From Stagonosporopsis chrysanthemi (lineage: Eukaryota > Ascomycota > Dothideomycetes > Pleosporales > Didymellaceae), in contig JAFISE010000009.1 of assembly GCA_022560025.1 (NCBI GenBank), positions 62,001 to 126,000 of the forward strand: 64,000 nucleotides of DNA, given 5' to 3'. Under the pieces are notes generated by a model that was given only the letters and a program-made list of their open reading frames with translations, was not told the DNA's origin and did not search any database. A program made the translations under genes and the position numbers. Shown piece after piece: positions 31,401-42,614 of this stretch; within the stretch, counting starts at the first letter, position 1, and each line of letters begins with the position of its first letter.

Positions 31401-32620
31401 TGAGATGCTGTTCGCGAAAAGAGACAGCAACTGTAGACATGATTACGGTCCTGTTCATTTTCGAACATTACTAAATGCTTTGCTGTTTCCTAAAATTCTA
31501 GAGAGGAGAGCTGCAAGGCTATAGTGTTTGATTGGTATTCTTAAAAGCAGAGCAAGAAGCCGGACATGAACCAAATGATTATCTTTTTGGAAGATGTCAA
31601 GACAAAGCAAAAGAAACAGAACATTCTGGCTACCGAAGTACCTTTTTGAGAAAACAGAACAGCAGAGGCAGCAGACATTTCCTCTTACACCTAGAGTTTG
31701 AGAGACGCCCAAAGAAGGCAGAAACACAACCATGTTTTGCTTTTGTCATCAGTTCGAGCAGAGTGGCAAGAGCAGACATAAACCTCTCGGATCTCAATTC
31801 ACAAGACGTCGAAGGAGGAGGGGTAGATAAAACATATGCCACGTTCCCCATGTCGTTTGTTTAACGAAGCCGGACAGAAGAGCCATGGACTGCCACTATA
31901 TCGCTTTCTTTTCTTGGAGAATGTACAGAGAAGGCAGGTAAGATGGAACACCCAACCTAGCTGGTAAGCTTTCGAAGAAGCAACACAGCAGAAACAGACA
32001 TCCCATGCCCAGCCAAACTTTTGGAGAAGACAAGAAAAAGCAGAGAAGAGACATACTCGAACCTGGTAACTCTTTGTGAAGAAACAAAGCAGCAGAGACA
32101 GACTTTATTTTTCCATTGGAAAGTACCCAGACAAGGTAGGCCAGAAAAGACATTGGGTGGTCGAAGATCATTTTAGAGGAGCCAGAACAGCGGAGACAGA
32201 CGTTGAAGCGTTAAAAACTGATCTCGAGGATGACGAAAGAAGGGAGGACAGACGAAACATTGGATGGCTTGGAATTTAATTTTGACAAAACAGAGCAGAA
32301 GAGCCATAACTGGATAGTCCATAATATTTGTGCCGTGAAGGATGTTCAGAGGAGGCAGGACAGACAAGACATGAATGCATCATTTCTTTTTTCTTTTAGG
32401 ATTGCAGAACAGAAGAAAAGACATCTTCCACCATGGCTTTGGGTTTGATATGTTCAGATAAGGCGGGTCGGTACAGACAAGACATTCGGTGTCTCTGATA
32501 TCAATTTCAAAGGAGCAGAGGAGAAGACATTGATTTTGTGATTTTTCATCTTGAGGAAAAGAAGAAGTGCAGGTTCGAATTGCAGAAGCAAAAGTGTTGA
32601 GGAGGAGAGAACTTATATAG
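28400..32620 (-). repeat. Degenerate repeat block A (purine-rich on +)
   Basis: About 4.2 kb with no gene. The plus strand repeats the idea of GAAGCAGAG-ACAGACAT, so the minus strand reads ATGTCTGTCTCTGCTTC. Occurrences of the AGACAT/GCCAT end-box near 32150, 32199, 32257, 32305, 32370, 32420, 32482 and 32527 give spacings of about 45-65 nt. Between boxes the minus strand repeats a TTCTCAAAA-type string followed by TACCAGG- or ACTTCGG-like sequence. Copies are too diverged for a simple tandem array. Because each unit starts with ATG on the minus strand and lacks stops, many 60-90 codon frames appear that are not genes. The left border is gradual. Confidence 0.6.
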
Positions 32621-32783
32621 ACAAGAACAGTGCCAAGCTGGCAGTCACGAGATCTGCGAGGGCGTTTGGTGCAGAGCGGTGCACGCCAACACGCTACTTG
32701 CTTCGGCACATAATTATCTTATTCCATACAACTCAATCATACCTACTCCCCTCTTCCTCCTCCCCTGATCACCATAACCATTT

Positions 32784-35700
32784 CTACTTCGCCTTCCCAT
32801 TCTTCCCCACAAGTCCATTAACGCCATTCGCCTCGACCACCCTCTTACTCTCAAACGTAACCCCCTTGATGGTCCACTCACTATATATCTCCAGCCCAGC
32901 CACAAACACACCCAGCAGACTCGCAATCACGAAGTGGCTAATAGTCGTCCCGATGTCGAGCCAACTCCCCTCATCCTTGACCATGAAGAAGAACGACAGT
33001 GTCATGACATCGCTGACCGCCATGACCACCATGAACAGCGCGCTGGGCGCAACGCCAAGGCGGCGGTTGAGGAGCCCGAAGTTGGCAGAGAGCGCCGCAA
33101 AGGGCACCATCAGCTTCAGCATGAGCAGCGCGCCTTGGCTGAAGGGGTCGAAGACGGGGATGAGGCGGTATACGGCGTCGAGGGAGAATGAGGACACGGA
33201 GGCGATGTTCGAGGCGCTGAAGAAGGCGGACTGGATAAAGAAGAAGAAAAACAGCGCGATGCGAGCATCGGACAGCGTAAGGGAGCGGTATTTGGTGGTG
33301 CGTCTGGGCAGAGGCGGGTGGTCTTCGGCTGCTGCGACGGCGGGGTCGATGGAGTCGCGGGGTTGGGGTACGGCGTTCGGGATGCTGGTGGTGTGTAGGT
33401 ACACCTGGTGCTCGAGGCGCATCCAGCTGAAGAGGCACAGGCAGAAGGCGAAGTAGAAGACGCCTTCGTAGGAGATGGTAAGGATGATGAAAGTCGGTGC
33501 GAATTGCAAGAACATCACCACAAGTCGGTGGATGTAATGTCTGTTGGGGAATAGTCCGTGAAGATTGGGGAGTACCAGCGATCCCACTGGAATATGTTAG
33601 TAGTGGTCTCACCGACATGAGCTCCGACTTTACCGAGCGTTGACCATCCAATGACCAGGTTGCCAAGCGGCAGGCCTTGCTTTGCCTGAACGTAGTAGAT
33701 GCTGCTGTTTGTGACGATCATGGAAAGAAGAACGAGACCGAGCTGAAGCGACGTCAGCAATGCTCAGAAACTATCCAAGTGACCCTTACCTGAACGCTCA
33801 GGATCAACCGAGCGTTGAGGCCCGACTTGGCTTCGATTAAGCTGTTCTGCCGCCCAGCGGCGAGGATCTTCTCTTCGAAGGCAAGATAGAAGGCGCCGAC
33901 AGCGAACATGAGCCCACCACCGATCATGCTGCAAGACATTGTATCAGCGAAGTTCTCTATTATGAACATGATGTTGACTGTGCTTACATGAAGTTGACGT
34001 TCTCAGCCTTGTTGGCTGGGAGTAGAGTGAAGGAGCTCATTATCAGGCAAGAGACGATCCAGGTTGCGATTGTGCCTAAATTTCTCTTGAGAAACGCCTG
34101 GCCGTAGAACGCAGGCCATGTTGTGGCCAGCAGGTAACACATGGTGTAGATCTCTCGGTGAAAATAGCTTTGAACCTTGCAGACATTAGTTTTGGATTCC
34201 ACAATTGCACAAATAAAGTCTCACCAAAGCTTGTAGCAGGCCTAACGAGCCAAGCGTAGCTAGCACCAGCTTTGCCTTGTCGGCCGTACTATTGACCTGG
34301 CTGAACAGCACTTTGCTTCCTTTAGCAAGCGATGATCGTCGTGCGTAGACCTCCTCCCAGAACAGAACTGGGAAAACTGCATAGGCGTAGTACCATAGGG
34401 GGGAACGTTGTTTCAAGAGAACTGAGTACAAGATGACCAGAACGGAAGAAAAGACAGTGATGCTCTGTGTTGTTCGCTGTGCTTCAGAGTCCTCATTCAG
34501 CACATGAAGGTCTAAGACAGTAGTGATAGCAAAAGCTATCCAGCCCAGATAGCCAAGAGTAATCAAGGCACGGAGGAAAAGCCAGTCGTATGTTTGCAGG
34601 TACCGTAAGCCTTCAAGGCCAAGATCGATGAGGTCATATGTACGATTGACGGCTTCTTCGTATTGTCCAGCGTCAATAGCTTTCTGTATCCTGATGACAC
34701 GGTATTCAACCGAGTGTTGCTCGTCACCAAGTCCGGGAAATGGCTTGTAGTACAGCGCATGAGCACGCTTAACCTCTTCCTTTACGCGATACATCTCGAG
34801 TATTTGCTTTGCATTGACCAAGAGGGCTTCTGCTTTCGATTTGTCATCTTTGTCCAGATAGGCGAGAGGCAGTACACCAACGGAATTTGTGGGAAAGTCA
34901 AGCCCCACGAGATACGCCATAAGCGCTGCGACGTCCGCTTGGTCAACATCATTTCGTTGGATGTGATCTAAGTTCCAATCGTGGGAGAAGCCATCTTCAT
35001 GACCACCTGCTTTTGTGCCCACGGCCTTGACTGGCTTTGCAACACCCGCACCCCATGCGATCAAAGGCGTACGCGTGTTGTCTGGGTTGCCATCCCCGTG
35101 ACTACCCCAGTCACTCATGCCATGGTCCGCGGTGAAGACAAACGCAGTCTGATCATCTTTGTAGAATTCTTCGATCAAGCGTGTAATTTCCTGCACTCCA
35201 CGATCCACAATCTGTATGTTGTGGAGGTATTGCCACGAGAACGGTCGGTGTGAGTGTCCTGCAGTATCCAAGCCCAGTAGATGCAGGAAGAAGACGCTCT
35301 TCTCCTTTCGCAGTTCAGCGTTCAATGTCGCATTTGTCTTGGCCGCCTCGAAGAGCCCCTTGACACGCTCAAATACCCACTCATCCAAGATCCAAGCGTT
35401 TTTCGAGAAATCTTCAAAGTCGTGGCCGTAGCAGTATGCGTCAACCCTGCCAGACACCGCACCAGTCTCGAACATGGGCAGAATGTCTGGACTGCCCCAG
35501 CTCCATGTGTGTCTGCTGCGATTAAACACGCTGTCGAAGTTCACAGGGTTCAGCTTCCATCCTGTGGCCACCGCAGAGACATCCTCGTAGAGCCCTGCGA
35601 TGAGCGCGACGTGACCGGGGCGTGATTCGGTGGGGACGCGAGTATGGGAGACGCCGAAAGTACCGCTCTCGAGTACCTTGGAGCGCAGGAATGGTGCGAG

Positions 35701-36083
35701 GGGGCGGGGAGTCTTCGCGAAATCGGCGAGCAGCTGTGGCGTATCTGGAGTCGTCGCATTCGGGTCGGGGTTAGGGAATGACTGAAACGTCTTGTCTGCG
35801 CGAAGACCGTCACCTAGAGACAATGTCAGAAGTTGCGCGCGTTGCGCGTTCTATGCGCATACCAACAAAAAGCACCAGACGTTTCGCGGGAGCTTCTTGC
35901 GTCTCGACGCGGTGCTCGCGCATGCCATGAACAATGGGCGAGACAAAGTAAATACTGAATATACTTGAGTCTGTGTATTAGCACTGCGGAACCAGTCAAG
36001 GATGCGCATCCTAACCTGTAGATGTACACAAGGTGGAAAACCACCGCCACGATAAGAAGGCGATGCCGCCCGAACTGCGCCAT
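32784..36083 (-). CDS. MCD4: GPI ethanolamine phosphate transferase 1
   Basis: Seven exons: 36083-36016, 35963-35863, 35813-34225, 34175-33988, 33928-33790, 33742-33634 and 33586-32784 (introns 47-59 nt), total 998 aa. Order: a first transmembrane helix (LLIVAVVFHLVYIYSIFSIYFVSPIVHGM); a lumenal alkaline-phosphatase-like domain with LVLFVGDGLRADK, HTRVPTESRPGHVALIAGLYED (catalytic Thr), HLLGLDTAGHSHRP and FTADHGMSDWGSHGDG (metal ligands); then a multi-pass C-terminal half of at least ten helices. These are diagnostic of the PIG-N/Mcd4 family. Family knowledge: adds ethanolamine phosphate to the first mannose of the GPI precursor in the ER and is essential in yeast. The second exon needs the late AG of intron 1, since the earlier AG gives the wrong frame. 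Confidence 0.95.
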
Positions 36084-36537
36084 GGTAAAGACTGTGTCGG
36101 CGGAGGAGGAGCGAGGCTCTCCAAAAGACGCCGGTGTTGATGCAAATGCAACGTAGTACCCCAATGGTTAAACGCTCGCGTCGCCAGCCATAAAGGTGTT
36201 AATGCCAAGACCGATGACCGATGACACCGACTTAATCAAACAACGCTTCTTCAATTATAACGCAAAGCTGAGCGTGCGTTATTCGAGGGCGCAATGGCTG
36301 GTTTATCTGACAGACTGGTGATTGGATTCAAAGGTCGCAGGAAGTACATGCTGCTCGGATGAGTGGGGTCGGAGGTCTCAGGGACAATAGCCCAAAACGG
36401 AAACCTCCTGTCACTTTCTCCGCAAGGGCGTTCGCTGTGCTCAGAGCACAAATAATCTCAGGGGAAGAAATTTGGTATAATTTGAAATTTCGAAACGATC
36501 GCTTGCTATTCCTTCAGGCTGCAAAGTTCACGTCCGT
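36084..36537. other. Intergenic gap GDI1 3' end / MCD4 5' end
   Basis: 454 bp, same-strand neighbours. No coding signal was seen. It should carry the GDI1 terminator and MCD4 promoter. Confidence 0.5.
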
Positions 36538-38235
36538 CTATGCCTCAACATTGAACTGTCCATCCCTCAGACCCTCAACAACAAGCTCATGGCCTTCTGC
36601 ACGCTGGTAGATGTCCTTGATGTCATCTGCAGGGTGTCAGTATAAGCTGTAAATAATCTGCGGAGATGCACTGACCTGTTGTGGTCTCGAAGTGGCTTGT
36701 GGCGTCGTAGCTCTTCGAAAGGAAGATGTTGTCGTTGTTACCAGTCTCGAGCGGCTCGTAGAGCGGGATGGGCTGGCCCATGAACTGCTCCTCAATCTTG
36801 CCAAGACGGTCAAGACCAGGCTGTAGCTCGAGGTGGTGGTTGGCGTCGGTCTCGGCAATGGTCGAGACGATGGCGATGTAGTAGCCCTTGGGGCAGACGT
36901 TGTGGGCAGACGAAACAACCGCGACGTAGATATCTGGAAGCTTATAAGTATAGGAAGCGTGATGGAACGCTCCAATGCGACTTACCGTTCTTGCGGCCGA
37001 CCTGCGACTGGGGAATGATCAATTGCAGAGAGTCGGCGTCGTCGGTGTTGGGAATGGGGTGGTTGAGAATGCAAATAGCCTTGAGCAGGTGTCCAGTGAC
37101 ACGCGCCTTACCGGGGAAGTAGGTAGGGTCGGCAAGGATCTTCTTTGCCTTGGTCTCGAACTTCATGCCCGGGCCGGCGTCATCCTTCTCCTTCATGGTA
37201 GCCTTGATACCGACAACCTTGCTGCCATCGTAGAGGAACTCGTCCACATCAGTGTTGAGCATGTATGTACCACCGTAGATAGCTGAGAGACGAGCAAAGC
37301 CCTGGGGAAGCTCGCCCAAGCCGTACAGAGGATAGATGTAAGGCGATTTGCCATAGCGTGCCATCGAGTTGACGTAGAGGCGAATGCGCTCGATCGCTTC
37401 GTTGGCGGCTCCCTGCTGGTTAATGTAGTCGTCGGTCTGGTACAGGGCCATGGAGTGACCGATGAAGTCACGAGTTGTGGCCTCCAGTCCGAACTTGTCG
37501 TAGACGTCCTTCATGGTGCAGTTCTGCACGTCAAGACCTAAACAATCAGCGATCCGTCACGTCAGACACTTTGAATCACCCACCTTTGTGTGTAGCAGCG
37601 TCGTCTGCCTTGTATGCGCCAACCCACTCGAGGAAGTTGCGGGCCCGGCGCTTCTCGAACAGACCCATCAACGGCGAACGGAGAGCCTCGCCAGCATCTG
37701 AGGGGACCTTTGCAACGGTAGCCTTGGTAGAGGCGCCCTGCTGGACGTAGCTGCCGGCAATCTGCTTGAACTCGAGGTACTTTGTGACGTCGGTCGAGAC
37801 GAGGATGTTGGTGAGTTCACCATTGGCCATCAGGAGCTTTGGGACCAGGTCGATGTTCCAGTCGTTAACGCGACCGTACTTCTTCCATGGCTCGTTATCG
37901 GTCTGGCCATACTTCTTGAAAAGCGCCTCGATGTTCAGGGAGGCAGACTCGCTGCAGCACGTTAGCTATCAAGTGCGTCAGGGGACAGCTACCATGATGC
38001 TCACCCTCCGTAGTGGTCGTTGCGGTCGATGTGGAGGACCTTCTTGCCCTTTACACTAAGGACACTGCAGGCGTGTCAGCGCAGGCTTCACGGGAGCGAG
38101 CATATGTGTTACCCTGAAAGGACGCATTCTGTGAGACCTGCGGAGTGTTAGCTCTCGACGGCGGGTCAGGCGGGGTAGAGGCAACCCACCTGTTCCCAGA
38201 ACCACGACGTCGTACTCGGGCGCGATCTCATCCAT
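36538..38235 (-). CDS. GDI1: Rab GDP-dissociation inhibitor
   Basis: Seven exons: 38235-38190, 38137-38113, 38064-38005, 37951-37584, 37537-36986, 36933-36676 and 36626-36538, total 465 aa. Exon 2 is only 25 nt. The protein opens MDEIAPEYDVVVLGTGLTECVLSGVLSVKGKKVLHIDRNDHYGGESASL, the hallmark of the GDI/CHM family. It continues with GRVNDWNIDLVPKLLMANGELTNILVSTDVTKYLEFK, the Rab-binding platform residues, and YGLGELPQGFARLSAIYGGTYMLN. Family knowledge: extracts prenylated GDP-bound Rab GTPases from membranes and recycles them, and is essential for vesicle traffic. The small N-terminal exons carry the FAD-like fold, so an automatic model that starts later would lose it. Confidence 0.96.
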
Positions 38236-38782
38236 GGCTGCTGTATGTGGTGAAGACTAGTGTTTGTGTTTGGGTGTGTTGTATGCTCGGGCGTGGGAAT
38301 GCAGAGGTGGATGGCGGTGAGAGGGCATTAGATGTGGGGTACTCGAGCTGCCTTGACTCGCGTTATGCAAGTGGCGTCGAGGCTCGTTCATAGCTGCATC
38401 TCCAAAACGCACATGGCACAACAGAATTATCCACATCGTGACCTGTATTTATGCCGAAGCACAGACATGTTCATCAAATTCATGTGCTCGCCCTGCCAGA
38501 TATTTTACAAAAGGTTGATGCGCTCGCCGAAAGGCCTGGAGCGCTCGCAACTGTGCATCCCCTGAACCTGTCCCAGTATTGTACACGGTCTAATACATCG
38601 ATATATCAACATCATGGCATGGCCGATACACCATGGCATATTCCAACGGCGACTACGCACGCGTGTATGCACCGTTTCGATGCTTCTGAAATGCGGTGGT
38701 TCTCCCGTTCAACCATGCTGTCTCTGCTGCGCTATAGCTTTGGTCAGGGCCTGCGCGGTGCAGCCAAACCTCTACGCCTCTT
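38236..38782. other. Intergenic gap MRPL4 3' end / GDI1 5' end
   Basis: 547 bp between same-strand genes. No feature is recognisable beyond expected terminator and promoter. Confidence 0.5.
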
Positions 38783-39589
38783 CTAAGCTGCCCTCAAGTT
38801 CAACTTCTCGCTCGATGCAGTATCTTTTGCAACGTCGCCGGCGGCAGGCGCTTCATCTTCCAGAGCCTCCGGTTCTAACGGATCCTGTTGCGCTATGTCA
38901 GCCCAGTCTGTGTTGAGGCAGCTACGTTCACTCACATAAGGCAACTGCGTGTACTGTGGCCCATCTGTCTTGCTCAGATCAATAGATGGATCCTGGCTGG
39001 CGAGGGCGTACGCCTCCTGGTAGGCCTGTGTCCGCTCGGCCAGGGTGTCGAGGACCGCCTTCATGGTCTTCTGAACAGCCTCATCCCTCCCTTTGCTCTC
39101 ATAGTCGCCGTACAAAGCCTTCAGACGAGCGCGCTCCAGCTTCTCAGTCGCAAGCCGGTTGCGCTCCTTCACGCAGATCCACCACAACTGGTGCAACGAA
39201 TCCCAGTCCTTGCTGCGAAGCTCCCCTATTGTCCATTCCCGACCATGCTGCGAGAGTTGTGTGGGCGTGCTGAGCAGAGTCTGGTCCTTGAAGAAGTCCC
39301 AGAGCCCGTGGTCTTGTGTTCCAGTCGGCTTCTCCTCAATCTTCACGGGGGTTGGCAATTGCTGGTTCTCGAAGTCCTTCTGTCGAACAGACAGCGTCTG
39401 CCTCGCACGCAGACCCGTGCGTCTGACGGCTGATATGCCGCGATTGATGTTGTTGTCTTTTTTCTGCAGCGCTGGTGACGTCGAGAACCGTGCGCACCAT
39501 ATGGACGGGGTCAGGAAGGAGAGGACGGCGTCAGACTGTGACACCGCCAGGCTTGGCCGCAGCAGGCGGCTGGTGGTTGTGGACGCCAT
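38783..39589 (-). CDS. MRPL4: Mitochondrial large-subunit ribosomal protein uL29m
   Basis: Two exons: 39589-38936 and 38884-38783, total 251 aa. The N-terminus is a mitochondrial presequence (MASTTTSRLLRPSLAVSQS.., with RFSTSPALQKK typical of the cleavage region). The core DHGLWDFFKDQTLLSTPTQLSQHGREWTIGELRSKDWDSLHQLWWICVKERNRLATEKLERARL is the MRP-L47/uL29 signature. A 51-nt GTGAGT..CAG stretch near the C-terminus (38935-38885) with a GCTGAC branch site is most likely an intron. It is a multiple of three without stops, so the frame also reads through. Spliced, the tail continues LPYDPLEPEALEDEAPAAG. Family knowledge: sits near the polypeptide exit tunnel of the mitoribosome. Divergent from the bZIP gene. 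Confidence 0.93.
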   Translation of the reverse strand: MASTTTSRLLRPSLAVSQSDAVLSFLTPSIWCARFSTSPALQKKDNNINRGISAVRRTGLRARQTLSVRQKDFENQQLPTPVKIEEKPTGTQDHGLWDFFKDQTLLSTPTQLSQHGREWTIGELRSKDWDSLHQLWWICVKERNRLATEKLERARLKALYGDYESKGRDEAVQKTMKAVLDTLAERTQAYQEAYALASQDPSIDLSKTDGPQYTQLPYVSERSCLNTDWADIAQQDPLEPEALEDEAPAAGDVAKDTASSEKLNLRAA

Positions 39590-39913
39590 CGCGATGATGG
39601 ATGCTTGCTGCGGACGCAAAAGGGCGGCGTGTGCTGTGGAAAGTTGCGCGGGTAGCGCTTTCCAGGTTTCGTCCGTGCGCCGCAGGCTGATCTTGCCTTT
39701 CAGGTTCCACTAAAAACGGCGGGTAAACTATGTCTCAATCATGAACCAAAACAGCCCTAAATAGGCCTATTTCAATATGCTTTCTTCTAGTAATCTGCAC
39801 AGATATTAAGCAATAAGATTAACTAAAAGGTTTTTATAGTATATCTCTTATAGAGAGTTTTGCACGTTGATGTCAGTAGGGCAGCCTGGCTTATCTGCCA
39901 TTTTTAGCGAGAC
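39590..39913. promoter_or_regulatory. Divergent promoter MRPL4 / bZIP containing an AT-rich islet
   Basis: The region between the divergent genes includes an abrupt AT-rich islet at about 39720-39890, in contrast to the balanced composition on either side. The islet holds several very short ATG-stop frames (for example ATG at 39730 and 39741). If transcribed, these would act as upstream ORFs of the bZIP mRNA. Confidence 0.4.
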
Positions 39914-40985
39914 ATGAAAGCCTGCATCGCCCTGTTCCGGTCACTGGTGCGCTCCGGTACGACCGACCGACTAAGCACGCCGCCCTTAAAGCGCCTGAGG
40001 CCCGCCGTTCCTCTACACTCCTCAACCCAACACCCGCCCTCTTCAGGTCGACACCGAGAGGGCTTTTTCCTCAGCTTCAATTTCACTTGACGACTTCTTC
40101 GATTTCACCAGCGGGGACCAGGACCCGCTCTTTGACATTTCGCAATGCAGTACTCATCCGCCAACATGCAGTTCGTTGCAAGCCAACGCCGTGTCGTTTT
40201 CTCCTGTACGTCACCCTGCCCTTTACCCGTAGCATAGAGACTGACCAGACCAGCACCGCGACAACTCGGAACAGCTGCCAAGCCTCCATGGAACGCCGCT
40301 TATTAGTTGGGACCATGACTTGAATTTCTCCGCTGCCGACTCTGGCAGCACCCTCATTGACACCTCACTTCCCTTGGCTTCTACTTCCTCATTTTCCACC
40401 TTGACTACTACTGGCAACACCTTCTACGACACCACTGACTGGAATTCCGACATCTTTTCTATACCTAACGTTGGCTCTGAGCAGTTCTCAAGCAATGCAC
40501 TTCAGCACAGCCTTGTTCTTGGAGAGACTCCACTCGTCATGACTACCGGAGAGCAACTCAACCTCCTTGCTACGGCACCGCAATCATCATTCGACATGAG
40601 CACTTCTACGCCAATGGAGCCCAGTAAGAACACCGCCAACCTTCCCGTCAAGCCCATACTTACCCTACCAGGTCGTTCTCAGTCCGGTTCTTCCTCGACA
40701 AGCTTCCAGAACCGGAACTCGTACTCACCAGAACACTCTCCACACACCACATTTACAAATTCTACTAAAAGCAGCCCTCCCATGGAACCCCCCTCTAAGA
40801 TCGAGAAGCGCAAAGCCAACACCCTCGCAGCTCGTCGGTATCGGCAGAAACGCGTTGACCAGGTGTCTGGTCTTGAGGCTGAGCTCAAAGAAGCCAAAGC
40901 TGAACGCGACGAGTGGAAGGTCCGCTGTGCTAAGCTCGAGGGCGAAGTCGAAGCTCTTCGTGCGCTTCTCCGTTCGCAAAAGTAA
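39914..40985 (+). CDS. bZIP transcription factor (GCN4/CPC1-like)
   Basis: Securely supported exons are 40075-40205 and 40254-40985 (48-nt intron, GTACGT..CAG). They encode an acidic segment SLDDFFDFTSGDQDPLFDISQ, a Ser/Thr-rich middle, then at the C-terminus the basic region KRKANTLAARRYRQKR and a leucine zipper (VSGLEAELKEAKAERDEWKVRCAKLEGEVEALRALL). The frame has no ATG before the acidic segment, so an upstream exon is needed. The best candidate is 39914-39956 (ATG AAA GCC..), joined by a 118-nt intron in the right phase, giving 301 aa. That first exon is a guess. Family knowledge: GCN4/CPC1 factors activate amino-acid synthesis genes, have an N-terminal acidic activation domain, and are controlled by upstream ORFs. 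Several short upstream ATGs lie in the leader region. Confidence 0.72.
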
Positions 40986-41612
40986 CTTGGGTGTATGGTC
41001 AGCTGTTGGCCTGATTGTTCTCTTTTCTTCGAATGCTGAGGATTGCCTTCTTTCATCGGACGACTGTACAAACACTGCTGCCTGTTTATGGCAGCTCAGT
41101 TCGGCAAGTGAAAGGTTTGATCTCAGAGGCTACGTAGGAATGAAAACGATGTACTCACTCAAACACTGTCCACATTGCGTTCCATGTTCTACAGTGATTG
41201 GATTCACGATCGCATTTAAACATCCCTTGCTACAACGGGATTGTTACAGCATAGACGAAGGCTCATAATGAGTTCACGATGAGTCGATCTGATATCTGAA
41301 ACGTAGTGTTGAACCAAGAGGCATGGCACCACTTCAGCTGCTTACGCTTGCACGAATGTCTTGCAACGTTTCCAAACAGACCTTCTCAAACATCACCACG
41401 ATCTCGATCTGAAGACCTGCATCAAAGCTGCGCAACATTAAACTTCTAGCCTACTCCCCCATCAATATCAGGCCTTCATGCCCTCCCTCCCGCTTCACCG
41501 ATGTTCCCCACAGTTGGCCAATCACAGCCCGCCAAAACGACTCATCATGACTACACCTGCTAGCGCGGCGCTGCGGTTCGCGAAAGGGCGGCCAAACGTC
41601 ATCTCACTAGTC

Positions 41613-41699
41613 AGACGCTCTGCTTACCTCATGTAATCTATGAAGCAACTGACCAGAGCTACTCTGAGATTGAAAATATTAATTGTTAGCAGAGCGTCT
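41613..41699. repeat. Inverted repeat (AGACGCTCTGC arms)
   Basis: AGACGCTCTGC at 41613-41623 is inverted exactly at 41689-41699, with similarity extending a few bases further. A third, direct and slightly changed copy (AGACGCTCCGC) lies near 41965. The arms sit at the left border of the AT-rich islet, as terminal repeats of a small decayed element would. Confidence 0.45.
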
Positions 41700-42597
41700 A
41701 AGGAAAATTGTTTTTAATTTAAGTTAATTTCAGACAAAGTAGCATAGTTTCAGCTAACACAGCAAAGAATTGCTCTTTTGCTACCAATAGAGGCATGCTA
41801 AGTTTAATAGCAACATATGCAGGAGCACAAGAGAATTTTTTACCTAGTAAAATTCCGGCTAATATATTTTACTATATTATTAAATAATCAAAGTAAGCCA
41901 AAACAGGCTCTAAAACCGTGCACAGCACCTATCTCTTTCAATAGCCAGAAGACGTCCTTCCCTCAGACGCTCCGCAAAGCCTTGCACTGCCTATTGGCTC
42001 AAATAATACAGTTCCCTAACCGCGTTAGCGTGCTCGGCGGATCGTCTGACCCATGAGATAAGCCGAACGCAATGCAATAACCCGCTGCATCAATCACGCC
42101 AACAAGAGATCGCTGAGACCGGCTGTCACGGACTGTGCTGTAAATCTTACTTGATAGACGCCAAGGGCGATGTACTGTGTAGGAGTGACCTACGCTTGTC
42201 GGAATCGGAAAGCCCTTGCATTTCGAGTGATGCGTCCAAGTCCCCTCGCGTTCGCGAACTTGACTCCTTCTCCATACACAGCAGCGTGATGTATAGACAT
42301 TATGTTAGACAGCTCGCCGACGAGCATACAGTCATCGCTGTTTCTGACGACATGATACCTGATCCTCTGTCCATCGATTCATCCCGCGGTTCCTGGAGGC
42401 TGAGCACCCGATGACGGAGCTTCTGCAGCCCTCCGACGTTGTATACCTCAGGTATCACAAACCCGGCACCTTAACCAACAGACTGACTCGATGATCACCG
42501 TCGGGCTCCGCATCACCGGCTTCCCGGCTTCCGGAATCACAAACCACCGCCCTCAATTGTAGACAGAACACAGCATGCCCTGCCCAGCACCTCGCAG

Positions 42598-42614
42598 CCC
42601 CCCCCCCCCCCCCC
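42598..42614. repeat. Homopolymer run of 17 C
   Basis: Seventeen consecutive C on the plus strand. The length is as reported in this sequence and is prone to assembly or polymerase error. Confidence 0.9.

Noticed and set aside
31896..32171. 91-codon minus-strand frame in block A
   Set aside because: Same cause as in block B: repeat units read in frame.
32551..33456. 301-codon plus-strand frame
   Set aside because: Its start lies in the repeat block and the rest is antisense to the last MCD4 exon.
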